Source: Planctomycetota bacterium
Lineage (GTDB): Bacteria > Planctomycetota > UBA1135 > UBA2386
DNA length: 35,177 nucleotides
Direction of reading: 5' to 3'
Assembly (NCBI GenBank): GCA_016235155.1
Contig: JACRLW010000141.1
Location: 1-35,177 of the forward strand
Made by a program: the position numbers and the translations under genes. The notes beneath the pieces are model-generated. The model made no database searches, was not told the DNA's origin, and saw only the letters and a list, made by a program, of their open reading frames with translations. Positions 1-8,047 of this stretch are shown in pieces (within the stretch, counting starts at the first letter, position 1; each line of letters opens with the position of its first letter).

Positions 1-870
1 GAGAACGCGCCGGGGCCGGTCACGAAGTTGATGCTCTGCCAGTTCACCGGGCCCGCGCCGTTGAGCGCCGGGTCGAGCGGGACGTTGAAGTTGTAGGTGA
101 ACTGGCCGGGACCCATCAGGCCGCCGCCGTTGACCAAGTCGGAGAACACGATCGGGCTCACGAGCACGGTGCCGAAGGGCGTCGGCACGTTGGCGCGGCC
201 GAAGCCGAGCACGACGAAGCCGAACACGTTGACGTCCTGCTGGTCGATCGTGAGTTGCGCGGCCTGTCCGAGGATCGGCAGCGCGGTGGTCTTCATCGTC
301 GGCGCGGGAGCGCCGGTGCCCGAGGCCGAGCCGACGTCGTAGGCGAGGCCCACCGCGGCGGAGATGCCGATCGCGACGCGCCCGAGCGCGCCGGCGGCTT
401 CCGACGAGTAGGCGCCGTTGCCCGATTGGGCGACGAGGTTGGTCTGCGTGAGGAAGCGCGTCAGCGTGACCGGGTTGCCGAAGATCGACGACAGGAACGG
501 CCCGACCGGCGTGGCGTACGAGCTGCGCATCGTCGTCGCGTCGCCGCAAGCGCCGAGCACGCCGACGAACTCACCGGTGTCATAGCTGACGACGCAGGGG
601 ATGACGGCCGCGCTCGGGGTGCCGGCCTGGAAGAACTGGAGGCCGCCGCTGGCATTGGCGGAGTACGCCGGCGGCGCGGCCGCCATGCGGTAGACGGCGA
701 CGTTCTGCAGGCCGTGGGCGCTCTCGTCCGGGACCTTGAGGCTCACGATGGAGAAGCGCGTCGGCGCCTGGAACCAGAGGCCGCGCGTGAGGGTCGCGGA
801 GCTGAAGGTGCTGCCGAAGCCGGGGATCGGAATGATCCCGACGCCGAGCACGGTCGTGACGGTGTCCGTG
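1..870. repeat. Direct repeat, left copy (unit spacing 2156 bp)
   Basis: Bases 1-870 match bases 2157-3026 at a constant offset of 2156 bp, with scattered substitutions and no net insertion or deletion at the points compared. The repeat covers the C-terminal module of the PKD protein and stops close to the end of its second PKD domain. Confidence 0.85.
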
Positions 871-1877
871 CTGATCGCGTCGGTGACCGTCAGCTTGCAG
901 GTGTACTGGCCGGCCGCCGGATAGGTGTGGATCGCGTTCTGGAGCGTCGAGTCGACGATGCCGTCGTTCTCGAAGTCCCAGGCCCAGCTCGTCGGTCCGC
1001 CCGTCGAGGTGTCCGTGAACAGCAACGTGGTCCCGCTCAGGATCGAGGTCGTGAAGCTCGCGTCGACGAAGCCGACCTGGATGTAGGCGTTCTTCGTGAT
1101 GCTGACCTGCCCGTGCGTGCCGTCGATCGCGGTGAGCGTGACGTTGTAGCTGCCCTCGGTCATGTAGGTGAACGAGGGGTTCTGCGCCGTCGAGTCCGGC
1201 ACGCTGTCGCCGTCGAGGTCCCAGCTCCACGCGAAGACCCCGTTCGGATCCGACGTGTAGGTCTGGTCGGTGAACTGCACGGCGAGCGGCTCGGTGCCGC
1301 TTCGCGGCGTGCCGCTGAAGTTCGGGTAGAGGCCCGTCGCGGGCAGGTAGCAGAGCGTGCCGTTCCAGACGCGCGGGTTGAACGGCGTGCCGGTCCACGG
1401 AACGTTGAGCGTCGTGCCGAGCGCGAGCGCGATGAACGCGTCGCTGTAGTTCTGGTTGGTGCCGTTGCCGTTCGTGTAGCGGTGCGCGGAGCCGCGCGCG
1501 ATCAGCGCCACGCCGTAGCTTCCGGCGCCGAGGAGCAGCGGGGACGCGAGCGTGATCCGCGTCGGAGCGTTCGTGCCCGCCGAGGTCGAGGTACCGTTGT
1601 CGGTCGCGGACAGGGTCCACAGCGCCTGGTTGGTCTGGTTGCCGATCGAAGTGCCCGGCGTGATCCAGATGTCCATGCCGACCGGCGTGCCGATCGCGGC
1701 GGAGTAGTTGGTGTCGAGGTACTGCACGAGCACGGACGAGGTGACCGTGATGTCGAAGTAGACGGCGCCGTTGGCAGAGCCGCCGTTGTTGCTGGTGAAG
1801 AGCGTCGTGACGCAGTTCTGCGCGGGAAGGAGTGAGGCGAACGCCAGTGCGAGACCGGCGAGACTGGGGCGAAGCAT
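1..1877 (-). CDS. Secreted PKD-domain protein, C-terminus cut by window edge
   Basis: The reading frame is open from ATG at 1877 to the left edge, giving 625 visible residues. Residues 1-20 form a signal peptide (MLRPSLAGLALAFASLLPAQ), so the protein is predicted to be exported. Residues 21-180 are a beta-rich N-terminal region I do not recognise. Two PKD-type beta-sandwich domains follow, at about 184-268 (WSWDLDGDSVPDST) and 270-346 (WAWDFENDGIVDST), each with the usual 'W-D-x-x-x-DG' core. Residues 347-625 are a C-terminal module rich in G, A, S and F, repeated in the neighbouring truncated copy. By comparison with that copy, only about 12 residues are missing beyond the window. PKD domains usually mediate protein or glycan contacts at the cell surface; no catalytic motif is visible. 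The start is chosen for the signal peptide. The sequence upstream contains several short hairpins and no clear promoter. Confidence 0.85.
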   Translation of the reverse strand, partial: MLRPSLAGLALAFASLLPAQNCVTTLFTSNNGGSANGAVYFDITVTSSVLVQYLDTNYSAAIGTPVGMDIWITPGTSIGNQTNQALWTLSATDNGTSTSAGTNAPTRITLASPLLLGAGSYGVALIARGSAHRYTNGNGTNQNYSDAFIALALGTTLNVPWTGTPFNPRVWNGTLCYLPATGLYPNFSGTPRSGTEPLAVQFTDQTYTSDPNGVFAWSWDLDGDSVPDSTAQNPSFTYMTEGSYNVTLTAIDGTHGQVSITKNAYIQVGFVDASFTTSILSGTTLLFTDTSTGGPTSWAWDFENDGIVDSTLQNAIHTYPAAGQYTCKLTVTDAISTDTVTTVLGVGIIPIPGFGSTFSSATLTRGLWFQAPTRFSIVSLKVPDESAHGLQNVAVYRMAAAPPAYSANASGGLQFFQAGTPSAAVIPCVVSYDTGEFVGVLGACGDATTMRSSYATPVGPFLSSIFGNPVTLTRFLTQTNLVAQSGNGAYSSEAAGALGRVAIGISAAVGLAYDVGSASGTGAPAPTMKTTALPILGQAAQLTIDQQDVNVFGFVVLGFGRANVPTPFGTVLVSPIVFSDLVNGGGLMGPGQFTYNFNVPLDPALNGAGPVNWQSINFVTGPGAF

Positions 1878-2039
1878 GCGGATCGATCCGAGGATGGTGA
1901 GAAGCGTGGCAAGAGGGCCGATCCACATCGGCCTCGCTGCGAGCACAGCGACCACGAGCGCGGGAGATGCTAGAACGCGCGCCGTTCCAGTCGCCAGGGG
2001 GTGCGTCCCGGAAACAGGACCTGCGGACCACTCGGCGAT

Positions 2040-2064
2040 GCGACGCGGCGTATCGCCGCGTCGC
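2040..2064. terminator. Perfect 11-bp hairpin between the duplicated genes
   Basis: The arms GCGACGCGGCG and CGCCGCGTCGC are perfect inverted complements separated by TAT. The hairpin lies 53 bp beyond the stop of the truncated copy and about 160 bp before the PKD gene start, both on the minus strand. There is no T-tract on either side, so it may be a Rho-independent-like terminator, a pause site, or a leader structure of the PKD gene. Confidence 0.45.
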
Positions 2065-2116
2065 TCGGCCGTGCGATCGCGATCCCTTGGCTTCGATCAG
2101 CGCCGCGAGCAGCGGC

Positions 2117-3058
2117 TCAGTTCGACGCGAGCCACCACTCCTGGCCGTTGGACATCGAGAACGCGCCGGGGCCGGTCACGAAGTTGATGTTCTGCCAGTT
2201 CACAGGGCCAGCGCCGTTGAGCGCCGGGTCGAGCGGGATCGGGAAGTTGTAGGTGAACTGCCCGGGGCCCATCAGCGCGCCGCCGTCGACGACGTCGGCG
2301 TAGACGATCGGGTTCACGAGCAAGGTGCCGAAGGGCGTCGGCACGTTGGCGCGGCCGAAGCCGAGCGCGACGAAGCCGAAGACGTTGACGTCCTGCTGGT
2401 CGATCGTGAGCTGCGCGGCCTGACCGAGGATCGGCAGCGCGGTGGTCTTCATGGTCGGCGCGGGAGCGCCGGTGCCCGAGGCCGAGCCGACGTCGTAGGC
2501 GAGGCCGACCGCGGCGGAGATGGCGTAGACGACGCGGCTCACCTCGAACGCAGCCTCGGACGAGTAGCGGGCGTTGCCGCCGGTCACTGCGATGTTCGTC
2601 TGCGTCAGGAAGCAGGTCAGCGTGACCGGGTTGCCGAAGATCGACGACAGGAACGGCCCGACCGACGTGGCGTACGAGCTGCGCATCGTCGTTGCGTCGC
2701 CGCAAGCGCCGAGCGCTCCGACGAACTCACCGGTGTCGTAGCTGACGACGCAGGGGATGACGGCCGCGCTCGCCGTGCCGGCCTGGAGGAAACGGCGGCC
2801 GCCGCGGGCGCAGCCGGAGAAGGCCGGGGGCGCCGACGCCATGCGGTAGACGGCGACGTTCTGCAGGCCGTGGGCGCTCTCGTCCGGAACCTCGAGGCTG
2901 ACGCTCGAGAAGCGCGTCGGCGCCTGGACCCAGAGGCCGCGCGTGAGGGTCGCGGAGCTGAAGGTGCTGCCGAAGTCGTGGATGGGGATGATCCCGATGC
3001 CGAGCACGGTCGTGATGGTGTCGGTGAGGCGTCTTGCCCGCGAGAATCTCCGCATCAC
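2117..3058 (-). pseudogene. 5'-truncated tandem copy of the PKD protein's C-terminal module
   Basis: An open frame of 313 codons whose residues from about 12 onward (DTITTVLGIGIIPI...) align without gaps to residues 338-625 of the PKD protein, at roughly 85% identity by eye. It ends with its own stop after MSNGQEWWLASN. It lacks the signal peptide, the N-terminal region and both PKD domains. The first 11 codons (3026-3058) are unrelated sequence and run into the start of the divergent SnoaL gene, leaving no room for a promoter. I infer a decayed second copy. The frame has stayed open, so recent loss or occasional use through recombination with the full-length gene is possible. If translated, the product would be cytoplasmic. 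Confidence 0.7.
2157..3026. repeat. Direct repeat, right copy
   Basis: Second copy of the 1-870 repeat. Similarity is lost abruptly after about 3026, a few bases before the SnoaL-like gene begins. The spacing implies an original tandem duplication that included the whole PKD gene and its leader, with the 5' part of the right copy later lost. Confidence 0.85.
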
Positions 3059-3060
3059 TC

Positions 3061-3441
3061 ATGCACTCCATCTCCCAAACGATCACCGCCTACTTCTCCG
3101 CGATCGGCAGGAAGGACCGCGAGAGCTGGGTCGCCTGCTTCGCCGACGACAGCGTCGCCCACGATCCCGCGCACGCCCCCGCGCGCGCCGGCAAGGACGC
3201 ACACCGCGCCTTCTTCGACGCCGTCGCCGCCCTCTTCGAGACCCTCGAGTTCCGCGCCGTCGACGTGCAGATCTGCGGCGACGAAGCCGCCGTCGCCTTC
3301 CGCGCGAAGTGCCGCGCGAAGAACGGCAGGCTCGCCGAAGCCGGCGGCATCGACGTCTTCACCTTCGACACCGAGTCGCGGATCCGCATCGTGAAGGGCT
3401 TCTGGGACCCGTCCCCGCTCTTCGCCGCCGCCGGCGCCTGA
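3061..3441 (+). CDS. SnoaL-like / NTF2-fold protein
   Basis: A 126-aa protein with the size and layout of the SnoaL-like (NTF2 superfamily) cone fold: an N-terminal helix (SISQTITAYFSAIGRKD), the characteristic 'W...FADDSVAHDP' segment at about 23-37, a central 'G(K)DAHRAFFDAVAALF' helix, and C-terminal strands ending in FWDPSPLF. Members bind small hydrophobic ligands or act as isomerases or cyclases; the substrate cannot be told from sequence. ATG 3061 is preferred because the family usually starts just before this helix. A TTG at 3034 preceded by GAGG would add nine residues and cannot be excluded. The gene begins just after the break point of the upstream duplication and ends 71 bp before tRNA-Pro. 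Confidence 0.8.
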   Translation: MHSISQTITAYFSAIGRKDRESWVACFADDSVAHDPAHAPARAGKDAHRAFFDAVAALFETLEFRAVDVQICGDEAAVAFRAKCRAKNGRLAEAGGIDVFTFDTESRIRIVKGFWDPSPLFAAAGA

Positions 3442-3512
3442 CCGAGCCTTGCCTCTCCCGCCCCGATCGCTACCCTTCGCCCCTCGCGACGCCGACCCGC
3501 GTCGCGCCGCAT

Positions 3513-3586
3513 CGGAGCGTGGCGCAGCCTGGTAGCGCACCTGCATGGGGTGCAGGGGGTCGCAGGTTCAAATCCTGTCGCTCCGA
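3513..3586 (+). tRNA. tRNA-Pro, anticodon GGG
   Basis: A complete 74-nt cloverleaf. The acceptor stem is CGGAGCG/CGCTCCG with discriminator A. The D stem is GCGC/GCGC, the anticodon stem CCTGC/GCAGG with loop ATGGGGT (anticodon GGG at 3547-3549), the variable loop GGGTC, and the T stem GCAGG/CCTGT around TTCAAAT. It reads proline codon CCC (and CCU by wobble). The 3' CCA is not encoded. Confidence 0.96.
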
Positions 3587-3705
3587 TCGTTTCCGCTCGT
3601 GGTTCACGGGCCTCGTGCGGCGAGGTGAGCCGGGCCATCCCTGCACAGGTAGCGAAAGGGCCCTTGGGTGCCCGAACCAGGAGCTGGCGACGGGACCGGG
3701 GGCTG

Positions 3706-3734
3706 GATAGACTTACCTACAGATATCAGGTTCG
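3706..3734 (+). promoter_or_regulatory. AT-rich probable promoter/operator of the abiE pair
   Basis: The 29 bases before the AbiEi start are about 59% A+T, against roughly 30% around them, and include TAGACT and ATATCAGG. AbiEi proteins are known to bind inverted repeats in their own promoter, so this is the likely operator. I see no clean -35/-10 pair. Confidence 0.3.
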
Positions 3735-4364
3735 ATGGCGAAGTCTATCCGTGATCCCGATGGGCGCGATGCCCTGCAGCGAGCTGCGAGAGTGTTCCGC
3801 CGGCACGGCGGGACCCTGCGCACGATGCAGGCCGTGCGACTCGGCGTGCATCCGCGGACCCTCTACGCGATGAGGGAGAACGGAATCCTCGATCAGCTGG
3901 CGCGTGGCCTCTACCGCCTTGCTGACCTGCCGCCGCTCGGCACGCCGGACCTCGTCGCCGTGGCGAAGCTCGTGCCCGCAGGCGTGGTCTGCCTGATCTC
4001 CGCGCTGTCGTTTCACGAACTGACGACTCAGATCCCACACGCGGTGCACGTCGCGATTCCGCGCGGCGCCGAGACGCCGCGTGTCGATCATCCGCCGCTT
4101 CGCGTGTTCCGGTTCGGCGGCGAGTCGTTCGGTGCGGGGATCGATGAGCACGAGATCGACGGAGTCAAGATCAGGATCTACGGGCCGGCGAAGACCATCG
4201 CCGACTGCTTCAAGTTCCGAAACGTCGTCGGCAGCGACACCGCGCTCGAGGGGCTCAAGCTGTACCTGAACAGCAAGCATGCGAGCGTCGACGAACTGAT
4301 GCGGTGCGCACGGATGTGTCGCGTCGCAGCCGTCATGCGCCCCTACGTCGAGGCCCTGCTCTGA
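3735..4364 (+). CDS. abiEi: AbiEi family type IV antitoxin
   Basis: A 209-aa protein with the two-part AbiEi layout. Residues 10-62 form a winged helix-turn-helix (the AbiEi_4-type N-terminal domain: RAARVFRRHGGTLRTMQAVR ... LYAMRENGILDQLARGLYRL). Residues 80-205 form the antitoxin domain with the conserved CLISALSFHELTTQIPHAVHVAIPRG stretch near 82-107 (quoted only as a landmark). In characterised pairs AbiEi represses the operon and counteracts the AbiEii toxin without forming a stable complex. The stop overlaps the abiEii start by one base (TGATG), which implies translational coupling. A short ribosome-binding match (AGG) lies 5 bp before ATG. The position 149 bp after tRNA-Pro suggests acquisition as an accessory module. 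Confidence 0.9.
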   Translation: MAKSIRDPDGRDALQRAARVFRRHGGTLRTMQAVRLGVHPRTLYAMRENGILDQLARGLYRLADLPPLGTPDLVAVAKLVPAGVVCLISALSFHELTTQIPHAVHVAIPRGAETPRVDHPPLRVFRFGGESFGAGIDEHEIDGVKIRIYGPAKTIADCFKFRNVVGSDTALEGLKLYLNSKHASVDELMRCARMCRVAAVMRPYVEALL

Positions 4365-5287
4365 TGCGGCCCGGCATCAAGAACGTCGCGGCCTCCGTGC
4401 GCCAGCAACTGCTCAATCGGGCCTACGCCAATGCCCGTCCGTTCAACGAGTTGCTGCAGCACTACGCGATGGAGCGATTCCTCTATCGACTGACGAAGTC
4501 AACGCATGCCGGGGGCTTCGTTCTCAAGGGCGCCCTCATGATGGTGGTTTGGAAGGTGCCCGTCTCGCGGCCGACGATGGACATCGATCTCCTCGGCTAC
4601 TTCGACAACGACATCGACACGATCGTCGCCGTGATCCGGGACGTCTGCGGTCAGGAGGTCGAAGCCGACGGGGTGGTCTTCGATCCGGCGACCGTCGAGG
4701 GCGGCCGGATCGCGGAGGACGCCGAGTACCAGGGAGTGCGCGTGAGGTTCCGAGGCCATCTGGGGACCGCACGCATCCTGATGCAGATCGACATCGGTTT
4801 CGGCGACGCTGTGTTCCCGAAGCCGATCGTGGCCGACTACCCGGGGATGCTCGCCTTCCCATCCCCACGTCTGCGTGGCTACACGCGCGAGAGTGCGGTC
4901 GCCGAGAAGCCCCATGCGATGGTGAAGCGCGGCATGCTGAACAGCAGGTTGCGCGACTACTTCGACGTGTGGCTGCTTGCGCAGCAGTTCGAATTCCTCG
5001 GGGAGGTGCTCTCCGCCGCGATCCACGCGACGTTCGACCGCCGCGGTGTCGAGGTTCCCGCCGAGCCGGTGGCGCTGACCCTGGAGTTCGGCGAGGACGC
5101 GGTGAAACGAACGCAGTGGCAGGCGTTCCGTCGCAAGAGCCAACTCGACGTCGCGCCGTCCGACTTGGTGGTCGTGGTGGAGAACCTGGCGAGGTTCCTG
5201 CGACCGGTCCTCGGAGCCATGGCTGTCGGACAGCCCTTCGACGACATGTGGGATCGCGGGGGGCCATGGCGTCGGAGGTCGAACTGA
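4364..5287 (+). CDS. abiEii: AbiEii family nucleotidyltransferase toxin
   Basis: A 307-aa protein starting at the ATG that overlaps the abiEi stop. It carries the nucleotidyltransferase signature of AbiEii/AbiGii toxins: GGFVLKGA at 50-57, then RPTMDID at 69-75, whose two Asp residues coordinate metal. The later conserved block EKPHAMVKRG and RLRDYFD follows at 181-201. AbiEii enzymes use a nucleotide substrate to block growth, and MenT relatives add nucleotides to tRNA acceptor ends; abortive phage exclusion is the classical phenotype. All key motifs are intact, so the toxin is probably active. An in-frame ATG at 4304 would add 20 residues inside abiEi and is less likely. Confidence 0.9.
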   Translation: MRPGIKNVAASVRQQLLNRAYANARPFNELLQHYAMERFLYRLTKSTHAGGFVLKGALMMVVWKVPVSRPTMDIDLLGYFDNDIDTIVAVIRDVCGQEVEADGVVFDPATVEGGRIAEDAEYQGVRVRFRGHLGTARILMQIDIGFGDAVFPKPIVADYPGMLAFPSPRLRGYTRESAVAEKPHAMVKRGMLNSRLRDYFDVWLLAQQFEFLGEVLSAAIHATFDRRGVEVPAEPVALTLEFGEDAVKRTQWQAFRRKSQLDVAPSDLVVVVENLARFLRPVLGAMAVGQPFDDMWDRGGPWRRRSN

Positions 5288-5299
5288 GTCTCCGCGCAG

Positions 5300-5375
5300 T
5301 CGCTTCTCCGCGGCTGGCCCACTCCGCGTCGCGCACCAGCGCATCGACTTCCCCTTCGGCGAGATCGCCCGCGAG
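5300..5375 (-). pseudogene. Possible remnant of a relative of the metK-coupled protein
   Basis: Read on the minus strand, this gap encodes GEVDALVRDAEWASRGE without a start codon. It resembles the C-terminus of the protein at 8048-9172 (GEVEIEKLVCDAEWVSRDV). At DNA level 5309-5332 matches 8101-8124 at 23 of 24 positions. I infer a 3'-end remnant of a deleted paralogue at the right border of the AbiE pair. A chance or convergent match is possible because the stretch is short. Confidence 0.35.
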
Positions 5376-5389
5376 GCTTGCGGTGTGGG

Positions 5390-6151
5390 TCAGGCCCGTT
5401 CGGGGGGCAAGGGCACGAGACCGAACGCGCGCGCCAGCACGGCGCGGCCGGCATAGATGACGGGTGTCAGGGCGATCGCGAGGGCGAACTTGAGGAGGTA
5501 GCCCGTCGCTGCGGTGCGCAGGACGAAGCCGGGCTCGGCGACGTCGAGTCCGAGCATCTGGGGAAACGTCCGGAAGAAGAGCCAGGTGACGACGAGCGAG
5601 TCGAAGACCTGGGAGATGACCGTGGAACCGGTTGCGCGGAGCCAGACGAGACGGCCGCGCGTGAGGCGCTTGAAGAAGCCGAAGAGGGCGATGTCGAGGA
5701 AGGAGCCGAGGAGGAAGGCGACGAGCGACGCGACGTACATGACCTGCGACGAGCCGAAGATCTGCTCGAAGGCGCTCGCGGTCGCGGTGCCGGGCACGCC
5801 CTCGCGGATCGGCAACCAGCGCGCTGCCGAGATCAGCAGAAGGGCGAGGACCGCCATGGCGAAGGCGAGCAAGGCGACCCGTCGCGCGCCTCGTCTGCCG
5901 TAGTACTCGTTGAGGAGGTCGGTGAGCAGGAAGGTCACCGGGAACGCGAGCATTCCCGCGGTGTGCTCGACCGGGACCGTTCCGAGCCCGGGCAGCTCGA
6001 CGTGGAAGAGGAAGAGCTTCACGCAGAGGATGTTCGCGAGCAGGAGCGACGTGACGAAGACCGCCGCGAGCCACAGGTACACGCGCTGCGGCACGTCGGG
6101 CTCGTGCGAGAGCTCCGCGAGCGAACGCGGGAACGGCGAGGGATCGGTCAT
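5390..6151 (-). CDS. yhhQ: Queuosine precursor transporter, YhhQ/VUT family
   Basis: A 253-aa integral membrane protein with about six hydrophobic segments, beginning near residue 25 (VYLWLAAVFVTSLLLANI). Family landmarks are present: the 'FPVTFLLTDLLNEYYGRR' segment, the FEQIFGSS region, and 'LVWLRATGSTVISQVFDSL' in the second half. Members import queuine or preQ precursors (preQ0/preQ1) across the inner membrane for tRNA queuosine modification. ATG 6151 is chosen because it gives the usual short cytoplasmic N-terminus; longer in-frame starts add low-complexity residues. No preQ1 riboswitch-like sequence was recognised in the 219 bp upstream, where I see no other feature. No queuosine biosynthesis gene is nearby. 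Confidence 0.88.
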   Translation of the reverse strand: MTDPSPFPRSLAELSHEPDVPQRVYLWLAAVFVTSLLLANILCVKLFLFHVELPGLGTVPVEHTAGMLAFPVTFLLTDLLNEYYGRRGARRVALLAFAMAVLALLLISAARWLPIREGVPGTATASAFEQIFGSSQVMYVASLVAFLLGSFLDIALFGFFKRLTRGRLVWLRATGSTVISQVFDSLVVTWLFFRTFPQMLGLDVAEPGFVLRTAATGYLLKFALAIALTPVIYAGRAVLARAFGLVPLPPERA

Positions 6152-6370
6152 CGCGGACTCGGAGGGGGAACGAACGGCACGAAGGGACCGCGCCCCGATG
6201 AGTGGGACGCCGGTCCGTGCGACGCAACGTGCGGCCCTCGCCCTCCGGATCGTCGTGTCGCGCGATGCCATCGGGCTTCATCGCAGCCGAGGCCGCAACT
6301 GGAGTTCGGGCGCCGTCGCTGCCGCGCCGACCAAAACGGCTTCGATGCCGAGGTGGCGCAATGCGCCGGG

Positions 6371-7963
6371 TCAAGCCAGCGTCGGCAGGAATCGCGGCGT
6401 CCGCCGCGCCTTCGATGCCTGCTCGTAGGCATGCGCGAGCGCGATCACGCGTGCGTCGTCGAAGCGTGCGCCCATGAAGGAGAGGCCGACCGGCAGGCCC
6501 TGCACGTACCCGGCGGGCACCGTCACGTGCGGACATCCCGAGACCGCGGCCGCGCGCGCGGAACCGCCGAGGCTGCGATCACCGAAGAGCAGATCGATCA
6601 CCGCGGCGGGGCCGGTCGTCGGGGCCACGACCGCGTCGAGCTTCTGCGCGGCGAGCAATGCCGGAAGACCCTCGTCGCGCGCGAGCCTCCGGCACTGCGC
6701 CAGTGCGTCGAGGTAGGCCTGCTCGGTGAGCGGTCCCTTGGCTTGCGCGCGCACCAAGGTCTCCTGGCCGAAGTAGGGCAGCTCGCGTTCCCGCTCGCGT
6801 TCGTTGAAGGCGATCAACTCTGCGAGTGATGAAACCTCTGCGCCCGGAGCGAACTCGACGAGATAACGGTCGAGTCCGTCCTTGAACTCGTAGAGAAGGA
6901 CCTCCAACTCGGCGCGTCCGTACTCGCGCAGATGGGGGATCTCGACGGGGTCGACGATCTCCGCACCCCGCTCGCGCATCAAGGCGATCGCAGCTTCGGC
7001 GATCGCGTCGGTCGGCGCGTGGTAGCCGAACAGGCCGCGGCGCACGACGCCGATGCGCGCACCCTTCAGGGTCGCTTCGTCGAGCTGGCCCGCGAAATCG
7101 ATCGCCGTCGCGTCCTGGGTCACCGGGTCCTTCGGATCGACGCCGGTGATCGCGGTCAACAGGATCGCCGCGTCGCGCACCGTCCGCGCGATCGGTCCCG
7201 CGGTGTCCTGACTCTCGGCGATCGGCACGATGCCGCGACGCGACACCAGGCCGAGCGTCGGTTTGATGCCGACCACGCCACACGTCGACGAGGGGCTGAC
7301 GATCGAGCCGTCGGTCTCGGTGCCGACGCACACCGCCGCGAAGCTCGCCGATGCCGCGGCCGCGCTCCCCGAACTCGAGCCGGAGGGATTGCGATCGATC
7401 ACGTACGGGTTGCGACATTGACCGCCGCGACCGCTCCACCCGCTCTGCGAGTCGTTCGAAGGGAAGTTGGCCCACTCCGACAAGTTGGTCTTGCCGAGGA
7501 TGACGGCACCCGCAGCGCGCAGTCGTCGCGCGAGCTCCGAGTCCTCGGGCGCCTTCGCGCCGAGCAGGGCGAGCGAACCGGCGGTCGTCGCCATGGAATC
7601 AGCCGTCGCGATGTTGTCCTTGATCAACACCGGAATGCCGTGCAGCGGTCCGCGGGGACCGCGCGTTCTGCGTTCGGCATCCAGTCCCGCCGCGATCGCG
7701 AGTGCCTCGGGGTTGGTCTCGATCACCGCATGCAAGGAAGGCCCGCGTCGGTCGAGGGCGTCGATGCGCCTCAGGTAGAGCGAGCACAGCGACTGCGAAG
7801 TCTGCTCGCCGCGGTCCATCGCCGCCTGCAGGTCGGCGATCGTCGCCTCCTCCAGTTCGAACTCGGCCCGGGCATGCGAGCCGGTCGTGGAGCAGCTCGT
7901 CGCTCCCAGCGCGACTGCCCCGAGTTTCAAGAAGTCGCGGCGTCCGAAGTCCGGCTGGTTCAT
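6371..7963 (-). CDS. Exported amidase-signature family hydrolase
   Basis: A 530-aa enzyme of the amidase signature family (GatA/amidase-like). Residues 1-30 are a twin-arginine signal (GRRDFLKLGAVALGA) followed by Cys24, so it is likely Tat-exported and perhaps lipid-anchored. The Ser-cisSer-Lys triad is visible: Lys115 in PVLIKDNI, cis-Ser near 196 in PSGSSSGS, and nucleophile Ser220 in TETDGSIV. Members hydrolyse amide bonds; export argues against a GatCAB role in Gln-tRNA formation and favours breakdown of extracellular amides or peptides. The start at 7963 is chosen because the Tat motif follows directly. Its stop is 219 bp before the transporter start, so an operon is uncertain. Confidence 0.9.
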   Translation of the reverse strand: MNQPDFGRRDFLKLGAVALGATSCSTTGSHARAEFELEEATIADLQAAMDRGEQTSQSLCSLYLRRIDALDRRGPSLHAVIETNPEALAIAAGLDAERRTRGPRGPLHGIPVLIKDNIATADSMATTAGSLALLGAKAPEDSELARRLRAAGAVILGKTNLSEWANFPSNDSQSGWSGRGGQCRNPYVIDRNPSGSSSGSAAAASASFAAVCVGTETDGSIVSPSSTCGVVGIKPTLGLVSRRGIVPIAESQDTAGPIARTVRDAAILLTAITGVDPKDPVTQDATAIDFAGQLDEATLKGARIGVVRRGLFGYHAPTDAIAEAAIALMRERGAEIVDPVEIPHLREYGRAELEVLLYEFKDGLDRYLVEFAPGAEVSSLAELIAFNERERERELPYFGQETLVRAQAKGPLTEQAYLDALAQCRRLARDEGLPALLAAQKLDAVVAPTTGPAAVIDLLFGDRSLGGSARAAAVSGCPHVTVPAGYVQGLPVGLSFMGARFDDARVIALAHAYEQASKARRTPRFLPTLA

Positions 7964-8047
7964 CTCGTGGCCTCGGGGCGGGACCATAACGCCGTGCCCT
8001 TCCAGGTCGGAAGCCGCGTTGCGGTCGCTCGGCGGGCCGCGACGGGC

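Noticed and set aside
3034..3060. Alternative TTG start for the SnoaL-like protein
   Set aside because: It has a GAGG upstream, but it adds residues not expected in the family and lies at the duplication break. ATG 3061 is preferred.
3513..5287. Integrated element with att repeat flanking the AbiE pair
   Set aside because: No second copy of the tRNA-Pro 3' end was found in the window, and no integrase is present.
6152..6370. preQ1 riboswitch before the queuosine-precursor transporter
   Set aside because: The interval is GC-rich, with no C-rich loop and A-rich tail of the preQ1-I type. Nothing else is visible there.
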